NCBI GenBank assembly: GCA_905221605.1
Contig: CAJNDS010002646.1
Location: 980,646-1,044,645, forward strand
Direction of reading: 5' to 3'
DNA: 64,000 nt
Source: Symbiodinium natans
Taxonomy: Eukaryota; Sar; Dinophyceae; Suessiales; Symbiodiniaceae
The notes under the pieces: model-generated
Database searches by the model: none
What the model was told of the DNA's origin: nothing
The model's input: the letters and a program-made list of their open reading frames with translations, nothing else
Made by a program: the position numbers and the translations under genes
Shown here: piece by piece, positions 1-9,667 of the stretch
Position numbering within the stretch: the first letter of the stretch is position 1
Layout: each line of letters starts with the position of its first letter

Positions 1-111
1 AAAGGGACCCTAATGTAGAGAACTACCCGTTTGTTGTTCAAGGATTGGGGGTTTGGGGTGTAATGGTTGTTGGGTTTGCCCGACACCCTAACCTTTACAC
101 CCAAACCACAG

Positions 112-446
112 ACCTTCAACGTAAAAGGCTACGACTCGCTCGGGGTGTTTGTGTCAAACTCGCACATTGAGGCAGTGCTGGCCCACCCCGGGTGCCGTGA
201 TGTCTTAAACAGAAAACCGCACCTGACCCAAGACAGGATCAGGAACATCGACTGGTCCAGCATGGTCCAGCTCAACCGTCGCGAGTGCTACCTTCGACGA
301 TGCACCGCATCTACCGCCGCTCTGCAGTGCGTCGACTATATGTCCGTGGAATGCTCATGTCCAGGCCGGAGCACACGACCGCAGAAAAGCTGGAGGCTGC
401 CTCGTACATTGCCACGCAGGTTGCCCGGGACTGCGACATATCAAGG
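112..446 (+). pseudogene. Gene fragment with coding-like composition and an apparent frameshift
   Basis: Product not recognised. The first half reads in the frame of position 112 (begins ...FNVKGYDSLGVFVSNSH, through RIRNIDWSSMVQLNR), with strong G/C at third positions. Near position 295 the coding-like frame changes to the one containing MHRIYRRSAVRRLYVRG and ending CDISR. An AG precedes the segment (110-111) and a GT follows it (447-448). The frame change could be a mutation, a sequencing indel or an unseen short intron. Telomere-like DNA lies on both sides. Confidence 0.45.
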
Positions 447-747
447 GTAATATGCAAAGTCAAGGAGACGATGGACAGTGCCATTGGGGGGTTTGGGCGT
501 AGTTCAGGATTCAGGCATAATTCGGGTTGACAGGGTTTGTTAGGATTTTTAGGGTTGAGGGTTTAGGGTTTAGTTAAGGGTGTACGTACTTCATAGGCTT
601 TTTAGGGCTCATAGGGTTTACGAGGTGTCTAGGGTTCACAAAGGGCTCAAGGGGATTTGGGTTCCAGGGTTTGGTTTTTTGCCTAAGCCCCGAACATCCA
701 AAATCCTGAGCCCACGGTCTTGCCCTCTTGTTAGCTTGACCCTCAAC
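447..747. other. Degenerate telomere-like DNA, no gene seen
   Basis: Diverged TTTAGGG derivatives mixed with unassigned sequence. I find no supported gene or foldback element here. Confidence 0.6.
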
Positions 748-902
748 AGGGTTTAGGGTGTAGGATTTAGGGTTTAAGGTTTAGGGTTTAGGGCGGGGGT
801 TTAGGGTTTAGGGTTTAGGGTTTAGGGTTTAGGGTTTAGAGTTCAGGGTTCAGGGTTCAGGGTTTAGGGTTTAGGGTTTGGGGTTTAGGGTTTAGGGTTT
901 AG
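748..902 (+). repeat. TTTAGGG array
   Basis: About 20 heptamers, mostly exact TTTAGGG with a few TTCAGGG and TTTGGGG variants. Arabidopsis-type telomere repeat in an internal position. Confidence 0.95.
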
Positions 903-1354
903 GTTCCTCCCTAAACCGACGTCGACAGCCCCAAGGGTCCATGTACCTCGATACCCTAAATCCTAAACCCTAAACCCTGAACCCTAAACCCTAAAACCTA
1001 AGCCCATAGTATATATTTGGGCCCTGCCCGAAAGCTACTACATAGGAACCCCTTGAAGGCCCAAAGACATACTAGATGGGTACGTTGACCCTAAACCTTA
1101 TAAACCTGATAAACCCGAAAAAACTCGATAAACCATATAAACCCTAGTAAACCCTGAAAACCCTAAACAAAAACTAAAACCTTAATCTATATAGGTGCAT
1201 GGTGCATGCCCCTAATCTATACAGGTGCAGGGTTCAGGGTTCAGGGTTTAGGGATTTAATTAGGGTTTAGGGTTTAGGGTTTCGGGTTTCGGGTTTCGGG
1301 TTTAGGGTGTGCATGGGCCCTTTGGGGCAGGTACCAGTTTCCCGATCACCTGAG

Positions 1355-1431
1355 CCCCACCTCCGTGAGCTTAATCCACGCCATGCTGACGCTGGACCCG
1401 AGGAGAGCCGGGGAGTTGAGGCTTCAGAGGG
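1355..1431 (+). CDS. Putative internal exon, product unknown
   Basis: The frame starting at 1356 reads PTSVSLIHAMLTLDPRRAGE then LRLQR. By my count 22 of 25 third positions are G or C, a coding-like pattern. The upstream AG is at 1353-1354 and a GT at 1432-1433 opens a degenerate TTTAGGG array. The SLIHAMLTLDPRR stretch faintly recalls the C-lobe of protein kinases (LIxxMLxxDPxxR), but it is too short to assign. Confidence 0.35.
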
Positions 1432-1975
1432 GTTTAGGGTTTCGGGTTCTGGGTTTTAGGGTTTTGGGTTTAGGGTTGGAGGTTTGGGGTTTGGGGTTTG
1501 GGGCTGGGGGTTGGGGGTTGGGGGTTTGGGGTTTGGGGTTTGGGGTTTGGGGCTTGGGGTTTGGGGTTTGGGGTTTGGAGTTTGGGGCATATGGAGCCGT
1601 AGGTTGAGAGAGGAGGGTTTAGGGTTCAGTGTTTAGGGTATAGGGTTGAGGGTTTAGGGTTTGAGGTTTAGGGTTTAGGGCATTTGGAGCCGTAGGTTGA
1701 GAGAGGAGGGTTTAGGGGTTGCTTTACAAGGGAAACCTGGGGTGCAGGGTTTGGGGTTACAACTTAGTTGGGGCGTAGTTTTAGAACTCGGCTTAAAGCT
1801 GCTTCCGGCCCATAAACAAAAGCGTAGAAAACCTTCCAAAAAGCTCTTATATGCAAAGTACGAAACAACCCTAAGCCCTAAAGCCCTAGAACTCCAGAAC
1901 CCTAAACCCAAACATCCTGCAACGCTAAAACTCAAAACCCTAAACCCCTAAAGCTGCTTGCAGGCCCATGCCCTG
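1432..1975. repeat. Degenerate TTTAGGG/TTTGGGG tract
   Basis: G-rich heptamer derivatives on the + strand to about 1680, then mixed orientation and CCCTAAA derivatives. Long open frames here come from the 7-base period and are not genes. Confidence 0.8.
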
Positions 1976-1979
1976 CTAG

Positions 1980-2070
1980 GAGGCAGAGTAGGCCCTTCTT
2001 CCATGGGTTTAGGTTTGGGCTTCCTTATAGGCCCCTTGATAAACCAAAAAGGGCGCCCTTTTATTCCTAG
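1980..2070. mobile_element. Foldback family D copy, cut by an array
   Basis: Starts with the family D left end (AGAGTAGGCCC) and runs through the family core (CCTTATAGG, AAGGGCGCCC, TTATTCCTAG). It then stops exactly where CCCTAAA repeats begin, so the right terminal inverted repeat is missing. Full copies are at 7615-7716 and 8151-8273. Confidence 0.65.
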
Positions 2071-2213
2071 CCCTAAACCCTGAACCCTAAACCCTAAACC
2101 CTACCCCTAAACCCTAACCCCTAACCCCTAAACCCTAAACCCTAAACCCTAAACCCTAAACCCTAAACCCTAAACCCTAAACCCTAAACCCTAAACCCTA
2201 AACCCTAAACCCT
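2071..2213 (-). repeat. CCCTAAA array
   Basis: About 19 heptamers, the first few variant and the remainder almost perfect CCCTAAA. Confidence 0.95.
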
Positions 2214-2221
2214 AGCCTGAG

Positions 2222-2302
2222 AGGAGTCGGCCCAGGGTCGGAGCGGTCCTTGCCCACGACTTCCTGCAGGTCTCACAGAGTCCAAAGACCCCGTAGTCAA
2301 GG
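2222..2302 (+). CDS. Putative exon between two opposed arrays
   Basis: An 80-bp unique island between a CCCTAAA array and a TTTAGGG array. One frame reads RVGAVLAHDFLQ up to a CAG|GT at 2269-2271. A second frame stays open to the next array. The choice of frame is uncertain and the product is unknown. Confidence 0.25.
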
Positions 2303-2368
2303 GGTTTAGGGTTTAGGGTTTAGGGTTTAGGGTTTAGGGTTTAGGGTTTAGGGTTTAGGGTTTAGGGC
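2303..2368 (+). repeat. TTTAGGG array
   Basis: Nine to ten near-perfect heptamers, facing the CCCTAAA array about 90 bp upstream. Confidence 0.95.
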
Positions 2369-3307
2369 TTGGGCTTTGCGGTTGTTGGGTCGTGGCGTTG
2401 GGTGGACATATCTTAAACCATGTTAGGAGACACTTGTAGGGTTCAAGGTATATTCCTTAAGTTGGTTTAGGGGTATACCCTGTATTCTGTTATGAATCGC
2501 TTATATAGCAGATCAAGGGTCAAGGGTTGGATGGACCTTAAACTCATATCAGGAACCACTTCTACACGGTATCAAGTTATATTCCGCAAACCGTAAAACC
2601 AAAAACAATCCTAAACCCAGACCCTAAACTTCCTTAAGGTTAGCTTCCTGCAGGTGGGGGGGGAGAGGGGGGGGGGGGGTGGGGAGGCACTAGTAGGGTT
2701 GGAGTTCAGGGTTTGGGGGCCAGTTTGGGGGTGCAGGGTTTTTAAGGCTTGGGATTCTGAACTCTGAGCCCGAAACAGCCAGACCCTCAGCTTCACAGGT
2801 TTCAGCGCTCGTTTGGGTTCTTACGTTAGACCCTAAACCACAAAGATGCCTCAACAAAGGTTTAGGGTTTCGGCTCGAAGCCCTAAACCCCCACCAGACA
2901 TACCCCAGTCCGTGTGGCTCAACTTGTGAGCTCATGGCCGGGGCGGTACAAATGGAGTTCAGAAGTTTTTGGGTTTAGGGTTCAAGGTTTTAGGGTTGAG
3001 GGTTTTAGAGTTTTAGGTTTTTAGGGGTGAGGGTTCAAGGTTTAGTTCGAGATGCCCAGTAGTGTATGCCCTGGTTTTTGTCGCAGAGGTTAAGCCTCAT
3101 TGAGTAAATGTACACGCAAAACTGCGCATCTTGGGCAAATGTAGCCTTGAGTGGGGGTACTTGGAGGTTCATGGGTAGTCTGAAGTAGGGTTTTGCGCAG
3201 GGTAGCTATACTTCTAGCCTTACACAGGTTGCTGAATTGTAACCCTACTTGCCCAGCACCTCCTTGTAGGGCTTAGGGTCTCGAACTACGGACCTGTGGC
3301 TTCCCTC
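2369..3307. other. Mixed unique and telomere-like DNA
   Basis: Contains a G run (about 2657-2689), degenerate heptamers and a partial family A foldback end near 3168-3190. A 42-nt open island lies at 2931-2972 (LMAGAVQMEFRSFW, AG before and GT after). No gene can be assigned. Confidence 0.5.
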
Positions 3308-3372
3308 CTAAACCCTAAACCCTAAACCCTAAACCCTAAACCCTAAACCCTAAACCCTAAACCCTAAACCCT
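3308..3372 (-). repeat. CCCTAAA array
   Basis: Nine perfect or near-perfect heptamers. Confidence 0.95.
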
Positions 3373-3378
3373 TTCAAG

Positions 3379-3473
3379 AAGGGCGCCAGCCTGCACAGGG
3401 CGTTCAGACCCGGGCCAACCAAATCTATGGCCGCCTCCTATGCCCAAAGCCCGCAGAGGACACTGATTTGGGG
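3379..3473 (+). CDS. Putative internal exon, product unknown
   Basis: Follows the array after CTTTCAAG. The frame of 3379 reads KGASLHRAFRPGPTKSMAAS then YAQSPQRTLIW, with about 23 of 31 third positions G/C. GT follows at 3474-3475. Nothing in it identifies a family. Confidence 0.3.
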
Positions 3474-4709
3474 GTTTACGGAAAATCAGGGACTCTTAAT
3501 TTTGACCCGTAAATAGTAGGATTCCCTATGAGGACCCCAATAAGGTACCCCTAATTTCGGAAACCCCCATATGGGTTTTAGGGTTTATGGTTGATGGGTT
3601 CAGGGTGAAGAGGAAGGGTTTGGGGCTTCAGGGCTGGGCTTGACGGTTTTAGGGTTTAGTAACGAAGTAGTTTCGGGCCTGGGGTTTTGGGGTCTGATGA
3701 TTTAGGGTTTAGGGTTTAGGGTTTGGGTTTAGGGTTTAGGGTTTCGGGTTTAGGGTTTAGGGGGGTCAGGCGAAGATTTCAGAGGTTGTGCTTCAAGATA
3801 TTTGTAACCTTACAGCTCCAGGGTGTAGGGTTCCGCTTGAAGCCTAGACCCTAAACTTTGTTTAGGGTTTTCGGGTTTGGCCCGAAGTATACCCCCCCAA
3901 AAACAATAGGCCCACCCGGCCTTGTTATGTGGGTCACTCGGGCCGAGGTGGGAGGAGTTTTTAGGGCTTAGGGCTTGGAGTTTAGGGTTTAGGGTTTGTG
4001 CAGAAACAGGCATCGATGTTCCGCCGCTTGGGCATACGGGGTCGAGGCGAGTTCACAGTTCGGTTTCGAGGCGCTGGAAAGCCACTGGGAGTTTTCATGG
4101 GCTGCATGTCTTTCAATAAAGCATGTGTGGGTCTCTATACAGTGGAGATACACGATGTTTAGTTGTGCATTTCCCTCCGGGTACAGTGACAGCGCTGGTT
4201 ACCCCTCGAGTTTTTGGCGAGGGTACCCTGGATTTCTTAATTAGGAAGCTCACCTATTTTCTTGAATCATCACCTCCACAATTTTGAGGGTACCCTCGAT
4301 TTCTTCATCGGGCATTCGAGCCGGTATTTTTTTAATTCGACTATCCCCCCCCTCCCCCCTCGCGAAGCCCGTACATACCAGCCCTAACGTGTTAGACCCG
4401 AATTAATCCTAAGACCTGAGACTAAGCTGAGCAGTTTGGTGGACCCTCAAGGGGGGTCTTCAAGGATCCCAATGTTATTGAAAGCTGTGGCGAAGGCTTA
4501 CTTGAAGGTTCATGGGTAGTTGTAAGTAGGGTTACAAGTACCGTAAATTGGGTTATAAACAGTTAAATTCATAGCTACCCCGCTACTTACCCCATGCAAG
4601 GCATTTGGGTTTAGTGTCCGCAGCCCAAAAAGCCAAAAAAAAGCATGTACAGTAGGCTCAGAAAACTCAGGCCCCAAACCAAAGCAAACCTATAAGCCTC
4701 AATCTCAAG
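3474..4709. other. Mixed region with degenerate repeats and a foldback remnant
   Basis: Degenerate TTTAGGG DNA (3560-3990), an open island at 4010-4120 (ASMFRRLGIRGRGEFTVRF..., AG before, GC after, weak codon bias), a C run near 4346-4359, and a family A foldback half at about 4500-4580. Confidence 0.5.
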
Positions 4710-4806
4710 AATGCGGCGAGGATGGAAAACCCGAAGGGCGTGCTGACCTACAGCAAACACCAGCGACTTACGTCGGCAGCCACAGCCTTTTGTGGGCTTC
4801 AGGGCG
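4710..4806 (+). CDS. Putative internal exon, product unknown
   Basis: AG at 4708-4709. The frame of 4710 reads NAARMENPKGVLTYSKHQRL then TSAATAFCGLQG, with about 22 of 32 third positions G/C. A GC dinucleotide at 4807 could be a GC-type donor, a class known in dinoflagellates. Confidence 0.3.
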
Positions 4807-5337
4807 GCTTAGGGTTTGAGGCTTCGGGTTGAGGGTTTCTGATGGGGCGGTTTAGGGTGTGAGGTTTCGGGTTTAGGGTTTCTGAGGGGTGGGGTTTGGG
4901 GTTTAGGGCTCAGGGTGGTGTCTTGGGGTTACCCTTGAACACAAAACCTTACACTTGTAATGATAGGGCGCATGGGCGCACGCGCTTGAAAAGAGCGTGA
5001 GGGCCTAGGCCATCACAAACCTTGCCCTTGTAGGATGCCAGGATGCCCTCATGTTTACTTGTGATTCCTAAACCCTAAACCCGAAACCATAAACCCTAAA
5101 CCGTAAGCCTGCACCCTAGACTTAGCGGGTAGGTTGTACTTAGCGACGCGAACCCTGAACCACAACCCTGAACCCTTGTTGAGGGGTGCCCCCAAACCCA
5201 AAAAAGTTAAGAGCCCCTCAAGCCCCCAACTCTGGAACTCCTTAAGAACACAAGCAAACCAACCGGAAGCCCAATGCCTTGCTCTTTGACAGACTACAGT
5301 AGCTGGGTTACGTACCTCGTGACCCCTGAATCTCTCA

Positions 5338-5450
5338 ACAACCCTAAACCCTAAACTCTAAACCCTAAACCCTAAACCCTAATTCCTAAACCCTAAACCC
5401 TAAACCCTAAACCCTAAATCCTAAACCCTAAACCCTAAACCCTAAACCCT
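5338..5450 (-). repeat. CCCTAAA array
   Basis: About 16 heptamers, with single-base variants at two or three units. Confidence 0.93.
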
Positions 5451-5459
5451 GACCCTCAG

Positions 5460-5538
5460 CCCTTCCACAGCAAGGCGGTGCTGCAGAAGGTTAACGAGCA
5501 TGGCTTTCCCCCAGCAGGGCTGCCCGGGAGAGGAAGAG
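5460..5538 (+). CDS. Putative internal exon, product unknown
   Basis: Begins after ACCCTCAG at the end of a CCCTAAA array and ends at GAAGAG before GTTTAGG. The frame of 5460 reads PFHSKAVLQKVNEHGFPPAG. The exon abuts telomere-type repeats on both sides. Confidence 0.33.
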
Positions 5539-5777
5539 GTTTAGGCTTTAGGGTGTCGAGTTGAATGTCGCTTTAGTTTTAAGGATGTCAAGATTGGAGC
5601 CTAGGGTTTAGGCTTTAGGGTTTAGGGTTAAGGGGAACCTAGAGTTTGTCAGGGTCTTGTTTTGTGTTGTTTTGTGTTGTTTGGGGAGGGTGCGGCGGGG
5701 GGTGCGGTTGGGGGGGGGGGGGGGGGTGCCAGGGTCAGAGTATAATACGACGACTACTCAAATACTCAGTTGAAGAG

Positions 5778-6020
5778 CCCTGCTGAGCGACATCGTTGGG
5801 ACAGTAGAGCAAGTTTTGAACTTCGGTTTAGGCTTGCGGGTTTTGGGTTTAGGTTTTCACACCAGCCAGTAGCAGCCATAGCCCTAGAGAAACTTTGGCT
5901 TGGGTCCATAGGCAATACGTCTTGCCTGTAAATGATAATCCTTTGTCGGGCTACCTTAAACGTCATGGGCCGTATCGGAATCGCCGGCCACAACTCAGCG
6001 AGCTGACCATGTCATGTGGG
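5778..6020 (+). CDS. Two putative exons around a 40-nt intron-like spacer
   Basis: Part one (5778-5825) reads LLSDIVGTVEQVLNF. A 40-nt GT...AG spacer (5826-5865) made of TTTAGGG derivatives follows. Part two (5866-6020) keeps the same phase and reads SSSHSPRETLAWVHRQYVLP then a basic stretch to MSCG before a GT. The phase match supports splicing, but an open frame of this length is also possible by chance. Confidence 0.3.
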
Positions 6021-6072
6021 GTTAGAAACCCCAAACCCTACTTAAAGTCATAGGCAGGGTTATGAGAATCCT

Positions 6073-6171
6073 TTGGGATGCACCCCCCTACTAACACTCC
6101 TTAATAGGGATTATAGTACCTCTTATAATAGTACTTATTAAGGACTGTTAGTATAAGGGGGAGCATCCCAA
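6073..6171. mobile_element. Foldback (MITE-like) family B copy 1
   Basis: About 99 bp with inverted ends: left TTGGGATGCACCCCCC, right GGGGGAGCATCCCAA, plus inner inverted arms (ACTCCTTAATA and TTAAGGACTGTTAGTA). Four more copies lie at 26731, 47471, 52425 and 55708. No transposase gene is present, so it would be non-autonomous. Confidence 0.8.
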
Positions 6172-6461
6172 GTTTGGAATCTAGATCCTGTGTCGATGTC
6201 TCGACATTCCCCCAAGTTGCGATTCACAACGATTCAAACCCGCGCGGTGGAGCTGTACCCTGAATAAGGCCTTTCCCGCTGTAATCAGAGTTACCTTATG
6301 TAGAACCCCATTTACAACTCTCCAAACCCTAAACCCGAAACCTCAAGCTTTGGGAATAGGTACCAAAACTAGGGGGGGGGGGTGGCTATAACCCCTATGA
6401 ACGACCGATAACGGTAAGGGGGAATATCTCGAAACCCTAAGCCCTAACACTTGAACTTTTT

Positions 6462-6592
6462 GAGCCCTAAACCCTAAACCCTCAACCCTAAACCCCAAAC
6501 CCTAAACCCTAAACCCTAAACCCTCAACCCCAAACCCTCAACCCTAAACCCTCAACCCTAAACCCCAAACCCTAAACCCCAAACCCTAAACC
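6462..6592 (-). repeat. CCCTAAA array with CCCTCAA and CCCCAAA variants
   Basis: About 18 heptamers in which variant units recur in blocks, suggesting local amplification of variants. Confidence 0.9.
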
Positions 6593-6598
6593 TCCAAG

Positions 6599-6694
6599 AT
6601 ACTCCCAAGAGCAAGCCCCAGGTGCAGGTGGAAGAGTCCTTGGCGCAAGGGAAGTTCGACCACAACACCGCGACGCTGCCTGCCAGCTTCGGGG
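6599..6694 (+). CDS. Putative internal exon with strong coding bias
   Basis: The frame of 6601 reads TPKSKPQVQVEESLAQGKFD then HNTATLPASFG. By my count 27 of 31 third positions are G/C against 14 of 31 second positions, a clear three-base periodicity. It is bounded by CCAAG before and GGGGG|GTTTAG after. The array upstream is CCCTAAA and the one downstream TTTAGGG. No family recognised. Confidence 0.45.
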
Positions 6695-7303
6695 GTTTAG
6701 GGTTTTTAGGGTTTAGGGTTTTGGTGTTTTGGGGTTTTGGGGTTTGGGGTCTAGGGTTTAGGGTTTTGGGTTTTCGGTTTTGGGGTTTTGGGGTTTAGGG
6801 GTTTAGGTTTAGGGTTCAGGGTCGAGGGAGCTGGGGATATGCCCCTTAGACTCAAAGTACAGAACCCCCCCCCCCACCACAAAAAACAAAAGATAGAAAA
6901 TTGGGTGTGGGAGTTTAGGGTTTAGGGTTTCGGGTAATAAGGACAAAGAAGAAACAACGGACTATTACACTGAGAACAATGGTAATAACGCTCATCAAGC
7001 ATGTGGTCTTTTCCCTAAGCTTTTTTGAGAGTCTTTGGAGCCTTAGATGATCACGGCGATTTTTTGGGTGGGGGGAGTTTATACGGCAAGGGTTATCCTG
7101 TTTTGGGGGGGGGGGGGCCTACAGTAAGGATTGTAGAGGAATGTTGGGCGGAGTTTAAGAGGTTCCCTGTTTGGGCAGGTGCCCATATACAATTTTTGGG
7201 CTGGTCTGAGTAACTGAGTATGATGGGTACTTTGCGCAGTTCCGCGTACGATCGAACCCGAAACCTGAAGCCACGAACGGTCTGAGCCTCCAAGTACTTG
7301 GTA

Positions 7304-7492
7304 CTGGTAGCCCAGTGGCAGCCTGTTCCCTTTTCTTGTTCCAAGGTTCCCTTTTAAAGGAGCCAACCCAAGAAAGGGTGCCCTTATTGTAATATTGTGG
7401 TTACCCTAAACCCTGAACCCTAAACCCTAAACCCTAAACCCTAAACCCTAAACCCTAAACCCCCCCTTTGTTATAAGATGATTCTTGGGCTA
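7304..7492. mobile_element. Foldback family C copy interrupted by a CCCTAAA array
   Basis: The left end CTGGTAGCCCAG (7304) and core to 7403 match the family C copy at 8005. A CCCTAAA array (7404-7465) follows, and a family C-like right end (TTGGGCTACTAAG) appears at about 7480-7492. The array seems to have been inserted into the element. Confidence 0.6.
7404..7465 (-). repeat. CCCTAAA array inside a foldback element
   Basis: Eight heptamers ending in a C run, between the left body and a right end of family C. Confidence 0.9.
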
Positions 7493-7614
7493 CTAAGGGT
7501 GCCCTTATTGTAATATGGTTTCTGGGCTACCAAGAGTAGGTATGAAAGCATGCCAAGGGCTTGCACTTACCCCAATTCGTGGAACAACAGGATAACAATA
7601 ATCGTACTAGCCTA

Positions 7615-7716
7615 CGACCCAGAGTAGGCCCTTTTTTTAGAGCGAAGGTTCAGTTATAAGCCCCTTTAAACCAAGACGGACACCCTTTTTATTCTTAGGT
7701 TACTTTTGGGTCTAGC
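7615..7716. mobile_element. Foldback family D copy
   Basis: Left end GACCCAGAGTAGGCCC, right end TTACTTTTGGGTCTAG; these are imperfect inverted repeats. The core (CAGTTATAAGCCCCTTTAAA, GGACACCCTTTTTATTC) is shared with the other family D copies. Confidence 0.75.
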
Positions 7717-8004
7717 AACCGAAGTCCTTGCTCGCAAGAATAGCCCTAAACCCGACACCCTAAGCGTCAGGTTTCATTTGGTGGCCCAGCAGTTTGTGCG
7801 GAAGAAGGCGGTTGCGGCAGGGATGATCTCCCTTCTAGCCTAGCGAAACCGCCGTGACACCCTCGTAGAGTGAGGCACCCTGGTACACTGGGACCCCAAA
7901 GAAGGCCTTTTCGGGTTTTAGAGTAGTTTAGGGGTTTAGGGTTTAGAGTCTATGTTTCAGGTTTACTAGGATAGGATCTCAGAGTAGGCCCTTGTATAAG
8001 TTTT

Positions 8005-8105
8005 CTTGGTAGCCCAGCGGTGCCCTTTTCACTTTTTGTTGGTTCAAGGTTCCCTTAAAGACTTATAAAGGGTACCCTTTTAAATATGGTTGCTGGGCTA
8101 CTAAG
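8005..8105. mobile_element. Foldback family C copy, complete
   Basis: 101 bp; left CTTGGTAGCCCAG and right CTGGGCTACTAAG are inverted repeats matching 12 of 13. Related copies lie at 7304 and 46415, and single right ends at 7522, 12590 and 19176. Confidence 0.75.
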
Positions 8106-8150
8106 TTTGAGAGTAGTTTAGGCTCTACGTTTAAAGGTTAGTTACTAGAT

Positions 8151-8273
8151 TACTAGAACCCAGAGGAGGCCGCGTGCCTTTATTCCCTTTTTTAGGGTTT
8201 TGGTTTACTTATATGCCCTTTTGAATCCAGAAAGGGTACCCCTTTTCTCCCTAGTTTACTCTTGGGTCTAGTA
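8151..8273. mobile_element. Foldback family D copy, complete
   Basis: Left TACTAGAACCCAGAG and right CTCTTGGGTCTAGTA form an imperfect inverted repeat. Its TA ends resemble those of Tc1/mariner-type MITEs. Confidence 0.75.
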
Positions 8274-8342
8274 AAAAGTGGGGCTCCTCGATGGGGGGGG
8301 TCTGGGGTTGGGGTCCAATGAAGTTCAGATTTGGCCCAGACC

Positions 8343-8431
8343 CAGGGTTTAGGTTTAGGGTTTAGGGTTTAGGGTTTAGGGTTTAGGGTTTAGGGTTTAG
8401 GGTTTAGGGTTTAGGGTTTAGGGTTTAGGGT
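8343..8431 (+). repeat. TTTAGGG array
   Basis: Thirteen units, almost perfect. Confidence 0.95.
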
Positions 8432-8460
8432 CCCTGGCGCATAAGTCCCAAGCCTGTAAG

Positions 8461-8776
8461 CACCTTCAGCCGCATGGGCTTGGGGGCTTGGGCTCCACGA
8501 ATCTGGAGGGTGTAGGGTTTAGGGTTTCAGTAGGACTTATGAACCCTGTACCCTAGCCCCCCCCCTCCCGAACCCTAAATCAAAGACCCTTGGCCCTAAA
8601 TCCTAAACCCGAAGCCCTAGTCGGCAACTTCACAGAGTGAAGGGCCGAAGAATGCCTGTATGCCGAGTGTTCCCATCCTCACCGTCATGGAAAACCATGT
8701 TTTCTCTCAGGGATATAGGCGTCCGGCGATGGCAGAATCTCGCAGTTACAACACCTCGAATCCCTTCAGGATTTAG
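8461..8776 (+). other. Two open islands of uncertain coding status
   Basis: 8461-8509 reads TFSRMGLGAWAPRIWR before a GT. 8651-8776 is open for about 41 codons (NACMPSVPILTVMENHVFSQ...) to a TAG. Codon bias is only moderate, so chance is a fair explanation. Confidence 0.2.
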
Positions 8777-8810
8777 TTTCAAATAATTTGGGAACCGATG
8801 TCTCGAATCG

Positions 8811-8924
8811 GTTTAGGGTTTAGGGTTTAGGGTTTAGGGTTTAGGGTTTAGGGTTTAGGGTTTAGGGTTTAGGGTTTAGGGTTTAGGGTTTAGGGTGTAG
8901 GGTTTAGGGTTTAGGGTTTAGGGT
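8811..8924 (+). repeat. TTTAGGG array
   Basis: Sixteen units, one of them TGTAGGG. Confidence 0.95.
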
Positions 8925-8929
8925 CTGAG

Positions 8930-9026
8930 ACTACTCGCACGGGTCTGGTCAGGCACAAAAGCTCCAACAGACCCAGTGGAGCGAGGCAGACGATCCCGGC
9001 ACGCGCCTTACTCCCTCAACCCCTGG
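8930..9026 (+). CDS. Putative exon between two TTTAGGG arrays
   Basis: A 97-nt island reading YSHGSGQAQKLQQTQWSEAD then DPGTRLTPSTP. CTGAG precedes and CCTGG|GTTTAG follows. Third-position G/C is about 20 of 31. Arrays of the same orientation flank it directly. Confidence 0.3.
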
Positions 9027-9130
9027 GTTTAGGGTTTAGGGTTTAGGGTTTAGGGTTTAGGGTTTAGGGTTTAGGGTTTAGGGTTTAGGGTTTAGGGTTT
9101 AGGGTTTAGGGTTTAGGGTTTAGGGTTTAC
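9026..9130 (+). repeat. TTTAGGG array
   Basis: Fifteen near-perfect units, then an abrupt switch to CCCAAACCC-type variants. Confidence 0.95.
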
Positions 9131-9290
9131 CCCCAAACCCCTAAGCCTCAAACCCCCAAACCCCAAACCCTAAGCCCCAAGGGCCGGCACATGCCCAAAC
9201 CCCGAGGCCCTACGCCTTAAACCCTAAACCCTAAGCCTTAAACACTGAATTCCCAGTTCGAAGACTGAAAGCTCCATCGGTGCATACTTC

Positions 9291-9391
9291 TGCTATTTGC
9301 TTAAGCACCCCCCCACAAAATGAAAGTATTCTTCCCGAATAAGAGGATTAGTTGTGTTCTTCAGTTGTTGGGGGTCTTAAGGAAACAGTAG
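9291..9391. mobile_element. Foldback family E copy 1
   Basis: Left end CTATTTGCTTAAGCACCCCC and right end TTGTTGGGGGTCTTAAGG are inverted repeats. Three other copies are at 29609, 52216 and 53275. Confidence 0.7.
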
Positions 9392-9667
9392 ACTTTTCGG
9401 CTATAGGGCTAATGGACTTCTATCCTAAGCCATAGCACTTATGGATGTTCAGGCCCTCATAACCCTCTGCCTACCGGGGTCACAGCTTTTCTGCTAAGGG
9501 ATATGCACTGGTACGCAGACCCCATCAAGGGACTGCACCTGGGACCCCTGAGACCGGCGGGACGTGGTCTCAAAGATCCCATAAGATAACACACGGCCAC
9601 AGACAAAGTATCTTCAGGGACTAACTAAGCCCTAAACCCTAAACCCTAAACCTTAAAGCCTCAACTT

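Noticed and set aside
1355-1431. Naming the island a protein kinase
   Set aside because: The match (LIxxMLxxDPxxR-like) is about 13 residues, with no other kinase motif nearby.
7025-7213. 62-codon frame MRVFGALDDHGDF...
   Set aside because: It runs through a G run and foldback sequence, and codon bias is absent.
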